Assembly: GCF_001936475.1 (NCBI RefSeq)
Contig: NZ_MSPQ01000001.1
Coordinates: forward strand, 434,001-498,000
DNA from: Algoriphagus marinus
GTDB taxonomy: Bacteria > Bacteroidota > Bacteroidia > Cytophagales > Cyclobacteriaceae
DNA length: 64,000 bases
Reading direction: 5' to 3'
How positions within the stretch are numbered: position 1 is the stretch's first letter; every line of letters starts with the position of its first letter. This document shows, in pieces, positions 33,497-42,620 of this stretch. The position numbers and the translations under genes are program-made. A model generated the notes under the pieces. That model searched no databases and was not told the DNA's origin. It saw only the letters and a list, made by a program, of their open reading frames with translations.

Positions 33497-34009
33497 ATGA
33501 TAGTAGAAAAAAACAAGGTTGTATCCATTTGCTATGACCTAAAAGTTGATAATGGTGAAACTGGAATGCAGCCTTGGGAAAGTGTGCCCGAGAATGCTCC
33601 CTTTATGTTTTTAATTGGAACAGATTCAGTTTTCCCGAAATTCGAAGAGGCCTTGATAGGAAAATCAGCGGGCGATTCCTTTTCGGTTTTTATTGATTTT
33701 GAAAATGCATACGGAGATTACTATGAGGAGCGGAAGACAATTATTCCAAAGTCTAATTTTAAGCAAGAGGGAAAGAAAAATCAGGATCTTTTAAAAGTAG
33801 GCAAAGTAATTCCAATGCAAGACGAGAAGGGCGGTCAAATTAAAGGTGAGATCATTAAAATTGATTATTTGGGTGTTCATATGGACTTTAACCCTCCTTT
33901 GGCGGGGTACGATCTATCCTTTGAAGGAAAAATTGTTGCCGTAAGAGATGCTGATCCTGAAGAGATTTCTCATGGGCATGTTCATGGTCCAGGAGGACAC
34001 CATCATTAA
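33497..34009 (+). CDS. FKBP-type peptidyl-prolyl isomerase, SlyD-like, with His-rich tail
   Basis: 170 aa. The FKBP core is split by an insert (the IF domain), the SlyD arrangement: an N-terminal strand set (VVSICYDLKVDNGE, GTDSVFPKFEEALIGKSAGD) and a later LSFEGKIVAVRDADPEEIS. The C-terminus HGHVHGPGGHHH is histidine-rich, as in SlyD, where it binds nickel and other metals. It is a cytoplasmic foldase with prolyl isomerase activity and metal-storage capacity. The gene follows the Wzi gene by 14 bp and may be cotranscribed with it. A strong hairpin follows. Confidence 0.9.
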   Translation: MIVEKNKVVSICYDLKVDNGETGMQPWESVPENAPFMFLIGTDSVFPKFEEALIGKSAGDSFSVFIDFENAYGDYYEERKTIIPKSNFKQEGKKNQDLLKVGKVIPMQDEKGGQIKGEIIKIDYLGVHMDFNPPLAGYDLSFEGKIVAVRDADPEEISHGHVHGPGGHHH

Positions 34010-34017
34010 TTTCAATC

Positions 34018-34049
34018 AAATGCCCTATCTCAAATAGGGCATTTGTCTT
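34018..34049 (+). terminator. Strong hairpin after the FKBP gene
   Basis: A perfect 11-bp stem (AAATGCCCTAT 34018-34028 with ATAGGGCATTT 34034-34044) around CTCAA, followed by GTCTT only. The stem is strong but the T-run is weak. Confidence 0.7.
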
Positions 34050-34401
34050 CTGGGAAAATTCGGTTTAGGGATGGGATTTACTATTGAAAATATCTACACA
34101 ATCCTATTCATTTTGACTTGAATGAATTAGCCTCTGTCAGAAGTTTATACTAGATTTTATGGACTCAAATATTTTGAGTGAATTTAAACTTGTCTAGTAG
34201 GGCGATTAAACATTGTCTTTAATGAGTCTTTGTGATGGGAGTCAATTTTTATTTTATGTATATCCGCAATTGCACCAGAAAAAGGTAAAAAGCGACTTAA
34301 TGTCTGGTAAACACTAGCAAAGCTGGTACTTCCGTCATTGGTCTTCCAGCCTCGTAAGCAAAGAAAAAGAGGGCTCTGGCATCAATACGGATAATCAGAT
34401 T
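34050..34401. other. Intergenic region without recognised feature
   Basis: 352 bp between convergent genes. Six frames give no credible coding sequence, and I saw no tRNA or clear repeats. It is AT-rich with no obvious terminator for the minus-strand gene ending at 34402. Confidence 0.5.
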
Positions 34402-35229
34402 TTATTTTATGTCTTTGCCAAAAGTTTTATAAGCTTGCTCAATTGCAAGAGATTTTAATCCTTCTATACGGGGAGATGGGTATAAGGCCAAAGCTTTGTT
34501 TAATTGCAAAGAAGCATCAGAAAAATATTGCTCATTAAAATGCAGTATCGCGTCATTGTAATATTGAAGACCAGCTAACTGGATCAATGACACTTTTCTA
34601 AAAATAGATCTATCCTCCAAAACCCTGCTAGGATCACCTAGGCGTTGATTTAGATTATAAAACGGAGTATTATTAGTAGGCTTGTAGGACTCCAGATAGG
34701 CGATAACTTGGCTATGCGAGGTGATCATACCTCCAACAGGAAGTGTACTTTCGAAAATGATGTTTCTACCATCAAAATCAATCACTATAAACACATGGTA
34801 ATCGGTCTCAATAATTTCAAAATTAAATCCATATCGCTCAAGCAGTAGACCCAATGCTGCTGAACCACTTACGCAGTCAAATTTTCCTTCAGTCAACATT
34901 GCATTAAAAGAGGAGTGTTGCTCATATTTCTTGAAAAGATCCCGATGCGATTTTTCAAAAATACTCCTAAGCAGGGCGATAGAATTTCCCTTTTTGTTGT
35001 GCTTTTTGTCTAATTCTAAGGTCAGATTTACCCATTTTTCATCCGAAAGACCTACTTGAGCATGTACAGCCCTGAATAAATCGTAAGGCGATTCTTGGCC
35101 TTTTTTCCAATGTTCTTCCTCCGATACTGATTCAAACTTGATCTCCTCTAATTGATCCATCGCTTCCTGGGCAAAGGAAATAAACCCCTGCAGAAGTAAA
35201 ATGAATGTAAAGAGAAGTGCTTTTTTCAT
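34402..35229 (-). CDS. Exported transglutaminase-like cysteine protein with TPR-like tail
   Basis: 275 aa. Signal peptide MKKALLFTFILLLQGFISFA. A papain/transglutaminase-like triad can be read: C119 (KFDCVSGSAAL), H145 (YHVFIVIDFDG) and acidic E160 (IIFESTLP). A C-terminal part (about 210-275) has a helical TPR-like repeat (YYNDAILHFNEQYFSDASLQ, LNKALALYP). The family is not named by me with certainty. It may be a periplasmic peptidase or a protein-processing enzyme; the third residue being Glu rather than Asp is a point of caution. Monocistronic. Confidence 0.6.
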   Translation of the reverse strand: MKKALLFTFILLLQGFISFAQEAMDQLEEIKFESVSEEEHWKKGQESPYDLFRAVHAQVGLSDEKWVNLTLELDKKHNKKGNSIALLRSIFEKSHRDLFKKYEQHSSFNAMLTEGKFDCVSGSAALGLLLERYGFNFEIIETDYHVFIVIDFDGRNIIFESTLPVGGMITSHSQVIAYLESYKPTNNTPFYNLNQRLGDPSRVLEDRSIFRKVSLIQLAGLQYYNDAILHFNEQYFSDASLQLNKALALYPSPRIEGLKSLAIEQAYKTFGKDIK

Positions 35230-35328
35230 GAATGGATAAATCCTTTGTTACCAAATTAATTTAAAATTAACAATTCGGTAACATTGAAACAAATATTTAT
35301 CCAAAACTTAACATTGAGATAATTCTAT

Positions 35329-35802
35329 CTATTCATGATGATAAGGTTCATTTCGAAGAATTGTAAATGCCCTGTACAGTTGCTCAATAAAAAATGGTCT
35401 GATCATCTGATGCGAAAAAGTCATTTTAGAAATTGATAATTTACCATTAGATCGTCTATAAACCGCCTCAGAAAAGCCGTATGGACCACCAATTACAAAA
35501 ATAAGCTGTTTCAAACCTGAATTCATTTTCTTTTGAAGAAAGCTTGAAAAGTCGATCGATGAGTAACTTTTGCCGTGCTCATCTAATAAAATGAGATCAT
35601 CTGAAGGAGAAATTTTTTTTAGAATTAATTCTCCTTCTTTTTCCTTTTGAAGTGATTCTGAAAGAGTTTTGGTGTTTTTAAGGTCTGGGATTATCTCCAG
35701 CTCAAATCGAATGTAATGTCCCAGCCTAGACTCATATTCTTTTATTAATTGAATGATCGAGGGGTGGTCTGTTTTACCTACGGCTATCAATTTGATTTGC
35801 AT
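35329..35802 (-). CDS. rlmH: 23S rRNA (pseudouridine1915-N3)-methyltransferase RlmH
   Basis: 157 aa, the exact family size. The SPOUT methyltransferase motifs are present: LILLDEHGKSYSS, the knot loop FVIGGPYGF (GGPYGF at 105-110) and the C-terminal EQLYRAFTILRNEPYHHE. It methylates N3 of pseudouridine 1915 in helix 69 of 23S rRNA as a homodimer, on the assembled ribosome. The start MQIKLIAVGKT is canonical. Nothing unusual. Confidence 0.97.
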   Translation of the reverse strand: MQIKLIAVGKTDHPSIIQLIKEYESRLGHYIRFELEIIPDLKNTKTLSESLQKEKEGELILKKISPSDDLILLDEHGKSYSSIDFSSFLQKKMNSGLKQLIFVIGGPYGFSEAVYRRSNGKLSISKMTFSHQMIRPFFIEQLYRAFTILRNEPYHHE

Positions 35803-35937
35803 TGGGGGTGATTTTTCTGAAAGGATATACTTTTTTGTGATTGAAGATAAGGAGTATTCTTCCGCTTAACCAAGTTAAAAGCCGTTGTACATAAAATCTG
35901 CCTGAATTCTATGACTTAACAAATCCTTGAAAAACAA

Positions 35938-35949
35938 TTGTTTAAACAA
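35938..35949. promoter_or_regulatory. Perfect 12-bp palindrome upstream of the fasciclin gene
   Basis: TTGTTTAAACAA is a perfect palindrome, 37 bp before the ATG at 35986. A weak -7-like TAGTATTG lies just after it at 35955. A palindrome there could be an operator. Nothing else supports it. Confidence 0.4.
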
Positions 35950-35985
35950 GGTGTTAGTATTGCCTAACCAAAACTATTTTCTATC

Positions 35986-36486
35986 ATGAAAAAATTCACA
36001 AGCTTAATGATGATTGCATTGCTAGTTTTCGCATCATCATTTACCCCAAAAAATGACTCTGTTCACGAAGTAGAAGCAGACATCGTTGACCTTGCAGTTT
36101 CCACTGATTTCCTTTCTACCTTGGTAGCTGCTGTAAAAGCTGGAGATTTAGTAGACGTGTTGAAGGGAGATGGACCATTCACAGTTTTTGCTCCAACCAA
36201 CGAGGCTTTTGCAAAACTTCCAGCAGGTACTGTTGAGAATCTATTGAAGCCTGAGAATAAGGCAAAATTGGTGGCTGTATTGACTTACCATGTCGTGCCT
36301 GGTAAAATTCTTTCTACAGATCTAAAGAATGGCCAAAAAGCAACCACAGTACAAGGAAGTGAAATCACTGTTACCTTGAAAGATGGAAAAGCTATGATCA
36401 ACAACGCTACTGTAACTGCAGCAGATATTATGGCTGATAATGGTGTCGTTCACGTAATCGATACAGTTATCCTACCTCCAATGTAA
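35986..36486 (+). CDS. Fasciclin (FAS1) domain protein, exported
   Basis: 166 aa. A signal peptide ([19 protein letters not shown]) is followed by a single FAS1 domain with its usual blocks: [52 protein letters not shown] and a final [14 protein letters not shown]. Single-domain exported FAS1 proteins in bacteria are thought to mediate adhesion or cell-surface interaction. The gene is alone, with a 12-bp palindrome in front and a bidirectional terminator behind. Confidence 0.95.
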   Translation: MKKFTSLMMIALLVFASSFTPKNDSVHEVEADIVDLAVSTDFLSTLVAAVKAGDLVDVLKGDGPFTVFAPTNEAFAKLPAGTVENLLKPENKAKLVAVLTYHVVPGKILSTDLKNGQKATTVQGSEITVTLKDGKAMINNATVTAADIMADNGVVHVIDTVILPPM

Positions 36487-36507
36487 TTCGAATTACAACT
36501 CAAAAGA

Positions 36508-36535
36508 GAGGGCTGCCAATTGGCAGCCCTTTTTT
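36508..36535. terminator. Bidirectional intrinsic terminator
   Basis: GGGCTGCC and GGCAGCCC pair around AATT (36510-36529) with T-rich sequence after them and A-rich sequence before. Shared by the fasciclin gene and the convergent gene ending at 36534. Confidence 0.9.
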
Positions 36536-37007
36536 ATTTTATAAATTCTTTTCTACGGAGGATCGTCTCCATGAATTTTCGCTCATTGTCCGAATTGAAA
36601 ATTCTAAATGGAAGGTGGATAAATTGTGCTTTGGAAAGGTATAATACAAATGCATCTTTTGTTACCTCTACTTTCTTAATCATATTCCATTGGACAGGCA
36701 TTCCTTGCTTGGTATTGATTTTCATTAATATCTGGCGACTGTCGATTTCATAAGCCATCTTTTCAAAAATCACTTTGTTTTGCTCCATCTGAGTGACTCC
36801 GGTAAATTGGATTGCCCAAAAAAGGACATAAAGTCCATAGGCGATCAATGCACCAATAAACCACCAAATAGAAGGAATCCAGAAGTAACCTAAACAAATC
36901 GATAAAGCAATTGGTATTACCCACCATTGCTCTTTGATAATGCTGATCAGCCCCATTTTAATGTAAGTACCTGACTCTAATTTATATTTCTTAGTTTTTA
37001 CAATCAT
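36534..37007 (-). CDS. YcxB-like membrane protein, unknown function
   Basis: 157 aa with two membrane helices in the middle (about 25-70, WWVIPIALSICLGYFWIP and IGALIAYGLYVLFWAI) and a C-terminal soluble beta domain (MPVQWNMIKKVEVTKDAFVLYLSKAQFIHLPFR) that matches the YcxB-like C-terminal pattern. The YcxB family has no proven role. It is convergent with the fasciclin gene at a shared terminator. Start at 37007 is the first ATG in frame and gives a normal N-terminus. Confidence 0.7.
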   Translation of the reverse strand: MIVKTKKYKLESGTYIKMGLISIIKEQWWVIPIALSICLGYFWIPSIWWFIGALIAYGLYVLFWAIQFTGVTQMEQNKVIFEKMAYEIDSRQILMKINTKQGMPVQWNMIKKVEVTKDAFVLYLSKAQFIHLPFRIFNSDNERKFMETILRRKEFIK

Positions 37008-37157
37008 TACTTTAAATTTTCAGACCGCAAATATCCACCTATCCTTGGGATTTAGCAAGCCGAAATAAATCATAAAAGAATCACCATATTAAAAACATTT
37101 CGCATAATGCATTGATTTAAAAGTAGTATTCAATTATATTATCATAAAATTTTTAGT

Positions 37158-37388
37158 ATGAGCAGTTTGGTGATTGATTTGATTCTTTGCGGCTTGGCGT
37201 ACATTATTCTAATTTATTTTGTAGCCACTATGTCGAAAAATTCCTTTCGTAAAGGGAATAATAGAAGCGATGATGGTGATGGAGGGGTCGATAATATTAC
37301 TCCACCAAAGATAGATTTGCCTCCAGGGGTAATTTGGCCATCAGATAGTCCAGTTAAAACCAATTCTCCGGAACCGGTTGAATTTTAG
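37158..37388 (+). CDS. Small single-membrane-helix protein, unknown function
   Basis: 76 aa: a membrane helix at residues 4-24 (LVIDLILCGLAYIILIYFVA) followed by a basic then acidic, Pro-rich tail (TPPKIDLPPGVIWP, SPEPVEF). It probably sits in the inner membrane with the tail in the cytoplasm. I recognise no family. It is convergent with fur, whose last codons it overlaps by 4 bp, and no terminator separates them. Coding is likely, judging by the helix and frame, but not proven. Confidence 0.55.
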   Translation: MSSLVIDLILCGLAYIILIYFVATMSKNSFRKGNNRSDDGDGGVDNITPPKIDLPPGVIWPSDSPVKTNSPEPVEF

Positions 37389-37792
37389 TGGCACTTATCG
37401 CAAATACCTTGTACCAAAAGGCTCATCTCTCGTTTTTTAAAACCCGAGGGTAATATGATTTTAGGAAGGGTTATTGAATCAAGGCAGGTCGTTTCACCAC
37501 ATTTTTCACATTTAAAATGCACGTGCTCATGATTGTGATGTTCTTCCTCGTGGGCGCATAGGGCATATTTAGTAGCTCCGCTGTCATCCAGTACTTTATG
37601 AATGAGGTCCTTGTCTAAAAAAGTCTTGAGCGTTCTGTAGATCGTAACTCGATCAAATTGGCTATTTAATCTTTCCTCTAAATCACTGTGTGCTAAAGCA
37701 ACTTGCTTCTCTAAGAATTCTTGTATGATCTCCAATCTACATTCCGTGATTCTGAGTTTGTGATTTTGTAGTATCGAAAGGGCGTTTGTCAT
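37385..37792 (-). CDS. Fur family transcriptional regulator
   Basis: 135 aa, a short Fur-type regulator. The N-terminal winged-helix domain (DNA helix around DRVTIYRTLKTFLD, 47-60) is followed by a metal-binding dimerisation domain with a His-rich stretch (81-92) and two zinc CxxC pairs at C95/C98 and C131/C134. This arrangement is typical of Fur/Zur/PerR; which metal or oxidant it senses cannot be told. Targets are not obvious next to it. It lies upstream (in its own direction) of nothing related. Confidence 0.92.
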   Translation of the reverse strand: MTNALSILQNHKLRITECRLEIIQEFLEKQVALAHSDLEERLNSQFDRVTIYRTLKTFLDKDLIHKVLDDSGATKYALCAHEEEHHNHEHVHFKCEKCGETTCLDSITLPKIILPSGFKKREMSLLVQGICDKCH

Positions 37793-37833
37793 GACTGAAA
37801 TCTTGCTTAAAAATAAGGAAAATACTTTCTTAC

Positions 37834-37864
37834 AAAAAAGGGGCGTTTAACAAACGCCCCTTTT
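37834..37864 (-). terminator. Intrinsic terminator of the zinc metalloprotease gene
   Basis: GGGGCGTTT (37840-37848) pairs with AAACGCCCC (37852-37860) around a 3-nt loop. On the minus strand it is followed by six T. It lies 20 bp past the metalloprotease stop. Confidence 0.92.
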
Positions 37865-37883
37865 CAATTTTATCTGTTAAGAT

Positions 37884-40418
37884 TTATTTTGGATCCAAAA
37901 TCGTATTGATTCGCTCCAAAGCATCTTCTAAATGAAGTTTAGACATTTTATCTGAAGTTCTTGGGATCGCAGATCTGATGTTTGCCTGCAAGGTTTTCAA
38001 TTCCCCTCTTGCCATAGGTCTGATATCAGATTGAGAGGCATTGATTTGTGGTCCTGCAAACCTTCTGAAATTTGCTGGAAGATTAGGCTCGCTTCCGGTT
38101 AAAAGAAGTTCCAATCTTTCAATATGCGCTCTTTGCAAAGCTCTTCTATGTACATCTATTGTTCGACCTGAGCTCAATTCTGTCCAGATTCCTTTTCTCA
38201 AATCATCAAAAAGCTCAGTCATCTTGTAAGCATCATTATTATTCAATGCTTCATTTTCGATCATTCGACCAAGTCTTCCCCACTCTAATATTCCATTTAG
38301 AGTGGTTACCTGTATTCCTCTGATGCGTTCTAAGGAACCAAAGTCACCGATTCTTGAAATGATCTCTTCATCCATCATCCACTCCGGAGTGGCAAAAAGA
38401 TTGGTGTTTAAGAAGCTTACAGCAGACTTTTGAATGTCTTTTGAAGTGTGGATATAAACTGGGATGTCTTGACCTGATGCACGGTAGATCTCTGCTACTC
38501 CACCAACATTGGTTCTGACATGACCCATGTAACGATTGAACTGAGTGATAACTTGTCCATACATTTCTTCCAAGTCATCAAAATCCTTGAAAGGCTTATC
38601 TTCTTCCTTAGTCCATTCCATTAGGTTTGGCATAATACGCTTCAAGTTTTTGATTCCGTATTCAGAAGCGAGCATGGAATTATCTCCCAAGTCTTCGCTT
38701 TGAGCGGTAGGGTCGTAGCTATTTCCCTGGCGACCGTATCTATAGACAGGATCACCTTGTTTTTCCATGATCCATTTATCCAATGTAGCTTGCTCATCCT
38801 CTGGGCTTTTAGCACCTGGTATTGGTTTATAGCCCCACATTACGGCATACTTATCATATGGACCCACATTTGGCATCAAGCTCACGCCCTTATCTTCAGG
38901 CTGCGCTACATAGTTGAATCTGGCATAATCCATTATTGATGGAGCAGTACCCATCTCTGCGGTAAATGCGGCATCCCGAAGTTTCTCAACCGGATAGGCA
39001 TGAGATGAAGCAAAATTGTGAGGAAGGCCAAGTGTATGTCCGACCTCGTGAGAGGATACGAAGCGGATTAATCTACCCATAACCTCATCGTCGAAATTAA
39101 CACCTCTAGCATCAGGATTGATCGCTGCAGTCTGGATAAAGAACCAGTTTCTAAGAAGGTTCATTACGTTATGATACCATCCGATATCAGATTCTAGAAT
39201 CTCACCTGATCTTGGATCTGAAACATGCGGTCCATAGGCATTCTGAATATCCGAAGCGAAATAACGAATCACAGAATAACGTGCATCTTCCGCGCTCCAT
39301 GTAGGATCTTCCTCTTTTGTCGGAGCTTCTTTTGCAATAATTGCATTTTTGAAACCGGCAGCTTCAAATGCTACTTGCCAATCTTCTACACCTGCGATTA
39401 GATGAGGAACCCACTGTTTAGGAGTTGCCGGATCAATGTAATACACGATCTGCTTCTTTGGTTCTACCAATTCTCCTCGCTTGAATTTCTCCATATCCTC
39501 TTCCTTCACCTCAAGTCTCCATCTGTCAAGATATGTTCTTGAAGCAGCTTTCTGCTCATCGGAACCGTAATCAACGATTGATCTGCTAAACCAACCCACA
39601 CGCTGATCAGAAAGTCGCTGCATCATTGGTTCTTTTGGAAGAAGAAGCATAGAAGAGTTCATTTCCAATGTGATCAAACCTGTCGAACTGTTTGAAGGTG
39701 GATCAGTTGCATTATAAGTCATTACATATCGAGCCTCGATATTCATCGGGTATGTATGGATGTGCGAAATAAAAGACCGATCGCTATCCAATCTGGTCAC
39801 TTTATATTGTGTTCTTCTGTTTCGCGGCAATCCTAAAGCTTGAACATCTTTGCTGAATAAATCGGTGGCCTCGATTACAATACCAGTAGAGTCAGTTGAT
39901 TTGGATTTGATATCAAACTTCTGAAGTATTGGCTCAAGGTTAGAGTTTTGAACTGCAATAGCGATAGGAAGGGAGTCAGCTGCATAATTATTTACTGAAA
40001 CCACTTTCAGGAGGATATCATCATTGTTTTTTTCCCAGCGAAGCATAAGGGTATTGGTACGCTCTCCACCATAACCTAAACCATCTGCAGTCTTGGCTAT
40101 TGTGGTCACCATAAGCATGTCGCGACTAAGTAGTGAATCTGGGATTTCGTAATAGAATTTGCCTTCAATCTCATGGACTTTAAATAATCCATCTTTCGAT
40201 TTAGCATTTTTTGTAATTACCTCACCGTAAGGTTTTGGTCCATTGGTTTTTGCCCCGCCATTAGCAGGTCTACTTGGAGCGACTGTCGCAGCTGGAGTAT
40301 TCTTGGCATCTTTTTTCTTCTTTTTTTGTGCCAAAGTATCCCCAGAGTAGAACATTACCCCCAAGACTCCTAGGATAAGTGTAAATCTCCTAAGTAATTT
40401 GGGTAGTGAGTTTCTCAT
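37884..40418 (-). CDS. Zinc-dependent metalloprotease, metzincin type (DUF5117/DUF4953)
   Basis: 844 aa. A signal-like N-terminus (LLRRFTLILGVLGVMFYSGDTLA) and a short Lys/Ala-rich linker are followed by a large domain with the full metzincin site HEVGHTLGLPH at 457-467 (three zinc histidines and the catalytic Glu). Below it a Met-turn-like segment (PSIMDYARFN) follows at the expected distance. This agrees with the DUF5117/DUF5118/DUF4953 group of Bacteroidota exported proteases. Substrate unknown; it probably acts in the periplasm or outside. Strong own terminator; divergent from the FAD oxidoreductase. Confidence 0.92.
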   Translation of the reverse strand: MRNSLPKLLRRFTLILGVLGVMFYSGDTLAQKKKKKDAKNTPAATVAPSRPANGGAKTNGPKPYGEVITKNAKSKDGLFKVHEIEGKFYYEIPDSLLSRDMLMVTTIAKTADGLGYGGERTNTLMLRWEKNNDDILLKVVSVNNYAADSLPIAIAVQNSNLEPILQKFDIKSKSTDSTGIVIEATDLFSKDVQALGLPRNRRTQYKVTRLDSDRSFISHIHTYPMNIEARYVMTYNATDPPSNSSTGLITLEMNSSMLLLPKEPMMQRLSDQRVGWFSRSIVDYGSDEQKAASRTYLDRWRLEVKEEDMEKFKRGELVEPKKQIVYYIDPATPKQWVPHLIAGVEDWQVAFEAAGFKNAIIAKEAPTKEEDPTWSAEDARYSVIRYFASDIQNAYGPHVSDPRSGEILESDIGWYHNVMNLLRNWFFIQTAAINPDARGVNFDDEVMGRLIRFVSSHEVGHTLGLPHNFASSHAYPVEKLRDAAFTAEMGTAPSIMDYARFNYVAQPEDKGVSLMPNVGPYDKYAVMWGYKPIPGAKSPEDEQATLDKWIMEKQGDPVYRYGRQGNSYDPTAQSEDLGDNSMLASEYGIKNLKRIMPNLMEWTKEEDKPFKDFDDLEEMYGQVITQFNRYMGHVRTNVGGVAEIYRASGQDIPVYIHTSKDIQKSAVSFLNTNLFATPEWMMDEEIISRIGDFGSLERIRGIQVTTLNGILEWGRLGRMIENEALNNNDAYKMTELFDDLRKGIWTELSSGRTIDVHRRALQRAHIERLELLLTGSEPNLPANFRRFAGPQINASQSDIRPMARGELKTLQANIRSAIPRTSDKMSKLHLEDALERINTILDPK

Positions 40419-40528
40419 GAATAGTTAAATTTTTGTTTTAGATAATTAAACAGCCAATTTCACCAAAGGGTAGTTAATGAACCTTCATTTTTGATAGGCG
40501 GTTTATTCTTAAAATTAAAGGCAATAGA

Positions 40529-41635
40529 GTGGTAGATAGGTTTGAAAATTTAATAATAGGAGGAGGTCTTGCGGGGTTGATTGCAGCCAATTTGCTTTCA
40601 AAGGCGGGTAGACAGGTACTCTTAATTGAGAAAAAGCCGTACCCATTTCATCGTGTTTGCGGGGAATATCTTTCGAATGAAGTTCTTGATTTTTTGAAAA
40701 GAGAGGGTTTGCTTCCTCCTTTGGATTTACCCCAGATTGATCGTTTTATTTTCTCCGACACTAGGGGTAAAAGCACGACTATTCCTTTAGACCTTGGAGG
40801 GTTTGGAATCAGCAGATATGTCTTGGATGATTTTTTATACAATAGGGCTTTAGAAAATGGCGCAGAAATCTGGACTGGAAATCAGGTGGAAAATATATCT
40901 TTCAATAAGGTTGATTTTACGTTGGAACTGGCAGATGGTAAATTCCTGACAGCAACCAATGTGATAGGGGCTTTTGGAAAAAGATCAAAACTTGATAAAG
41001 TCTTAAGTCGGGATTTTATAAAAAAACGCAGTCCCTATATTGGTGTCAAATATCATGTTAAAACAGAAATAGATCGAAATACAGTAGCCCTTCATAATTT
41101 CACCGGCGGCTATTGTGGCGTAAATGCGATTGAAGAAAATAAAGTAAATCTATGTTATCTAGGCAGCAGGGATCAGCTTAGGTCTATGGGTTCCATCGAA
41201 GAAATGGAACAGCATATTTTATTTAAAAACCCCCATTTGGAACGGATTTTTTCTGAAAGTGAATTCCTTTTCGATAAACCTGAGGTGATTAATGAAATCA
41301 ACTTTGAAGTTAAAATGCCTGTGGAACAGCATATTCTTATGGCTGGAGATTCAGCGGGTTTGATCACTCCACTTTGTGGGAATGGAATGGCAATGGCTAT
41401 TCAAGCTGGTAAGTTGGCAGCAGAAGCGCTCATTAACTTAAGCACTAGGGAAGAAATTGAAGATTATTATACTGCTAATTGGAAAATACTTTTTGAAAGA
41501 AGATTGATGATTGGAAGAGGGGTTCAGACTCTTTTTGGGTCAAAAAATGCGTCAAGATTTACCCGAAATCTGATAGCCCATGTACCATTTATGGCAAGAC
41601 AGATTATAAAAAACACACATGGAAAGCCTTTTTAA
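40529..41635 (+). CDS. FAD-dependent oxidoreductase (geranylgeranyl reductase/hydroxylase-like) of the type III PKS cluster
   Basis: 368 aa starting with GTG at 40529 (VDRFENLIIGGG follows; no ATG fits). The dinucleotide-binding loop GGGLAG is at 11-16, CGEY at 44-47 (a shared motif of geranylgeranyl reductase-like flavoproteins) and a GDSAG late FAD motif at about 272-276. It is near the UbiA, type III PKS and methyltransferase genes, so it probably oxidises or hydroxylates the phenolic/pyrone product, in the way SrsC acts in the Streptomyces phenolic-lipid pathway. The exact reaction is inferred. Convergent with the prenyltransferase by a 4-bp overlap. Confidence 0.82.
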   Translation: MVDRFENLIIGGGLAGLIAANLLSKAGRQVLLIEKKPYPFHRVCGEYLSNEVLDFLKREGLLPPLDLPQIDRFIFSDTRGKSTTIPLDLGGFGISRYVLDDFLYNRALENGAEIWTGNQVENISFNKVDFTLELADGKFLTATNVIGAFGKRSKLDKVLSRDFIKKRSPYIGVKYHVKTEIDRNTVALHNFTGGYCGVNAIEENKVNLCYLGSRDQLRSMGSIEEMEQHILFKNPHLERIFSESEFLFDKPEVINEINFEVKMPVEQHILMAGDSAGLITPLCGNGMAMAIQAGKLAAEALINLSTREEIEDYYTANWKILFERRLMIGRGVQTLFGSKNASRFTRNLIAHVPFMARQIIKNTHGKPF

Positions 41636-42528
41636 TATCCGAATGCCTGGAGAATCTGAGTGTTTTCCAGAAAATAGTAAACGAAAAACGCATTCAGAAC
41701 AAGGGCAGAAATGGAATTCATTCCCATGGCCCAATTATAATTTGCATATTTCTCAGGGTTGGTCCGAACAAAGCTAAACCATAGAAAGAAAAACAATATT
41801 ATCGGCGCCATTGCTGATCCATAGACCCACAAGACATTGATTTGATTTCGATCAAGGAAATACCAAACAAATGCAGCTCCAGTAAGCGCAAATAGAAAGG
41901 CTGAAAATGCAAAGGTGCCTTTGATTCCTAATAAAAGACTCAGGGTTCGGTCGCCTCTTCTAGCGTCTTCCCGGTGTTGATAAACCTGCGTCAAAGGATA
42001 ATTTCCCCAAAGCATAAGGCTTGTCAAAAGACCGGGGATGATGATGTGAGTTTTAGTAAAAATATCCCAACCAAGATCACTGAGGCCTGCATAAGCCATA
42101 GCAAACGTAAAATAACCCTGGAATAATCCCGCAATGAACCAGCTGAGCCAAGGGTATTTTTTGATTCGAACAGAAGGATGGGAATAAGCCATACTGATCA
42201 ATCCATAACAAAATAGCATACTTGCAAAACTCCAGTTGATCAACCCTCCCAGCCCTATTGCAATCGCAAAAAATAACAAGGAAACCCAATATAAATCCTT
42301 TGTCACTTTAGGGGGATTTTTTAGCCCTCCTATACTTTCTTCATCCTTGTCGAAATAGCTATTGTATCCATTGCTGGAAGGATATAAAAAAAAATGGAGT
42401 GCCAGAAAAACCCATAACATCCTGGATTCATTTAGATTAGGAGAGAGGGCCAGCGCAAATAGAAAAACAGGCATCAAAAATAATGAAAAGGGTATTCTCA
42501 GATGCTTAATTGTGGAAGCTGATATCAT
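41632..42528 (-). CDS. UbiA family prenyltransferase
   Basis: 298 aa, about eight to nine membrane helices. The two Mg2+-prenyl diphosphate motifs are present: first NSYFDKDEE (56-64) and second YQHREDARRGDRT (183-195). UbiA enzymes transfer a prenyl chain to an aromatic acceptor in the inner membrane. It stands with a type III PKS, a FAD oxidoreductase and a methyltransferase, so the acceptor could be the polyketide phenol; this is inference. It might instead be an independent polyprenyl or quinone enzyme. Its start is 92 bp from the divergent PKS start, a shared promoter region. Confidence 0.88.
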   Translation of the reverse strand: MISASTIKHLRIPFSLFLMPVFLFALALSPNLNESRMLWVFLALHFFLYPSSNGYNSYFDKDEESIGGLKNPPKVTKDLYWVSLLFFAIAIGLGGLINWSFASMLFCYGLISMAYSHPSVRIKKYPWLSWFIAGLFQGYFTFAMAYAGLSDLGWDIFTKTHIIIPGLLTSLMLWGNYPLTQVYQHREDARRGDRTLSLLLGIKGTFAFSAFLFALTGAAFVWYFLDRNQINVLWVYGSAMAPIILFFFLWFSFVRTNPEKYANYNWAMGMNSISALVLNAFFVYYFLENTQILQAFGY

Positions 42529-42620
42529 GAAGGCAAGAGTGATCGTCTGATAACCTTATCTGCTAAGGAAGGTTGTATTTGTATTCCTACAATTTAGAAA
42601 TATTCATTTAACTTGATATA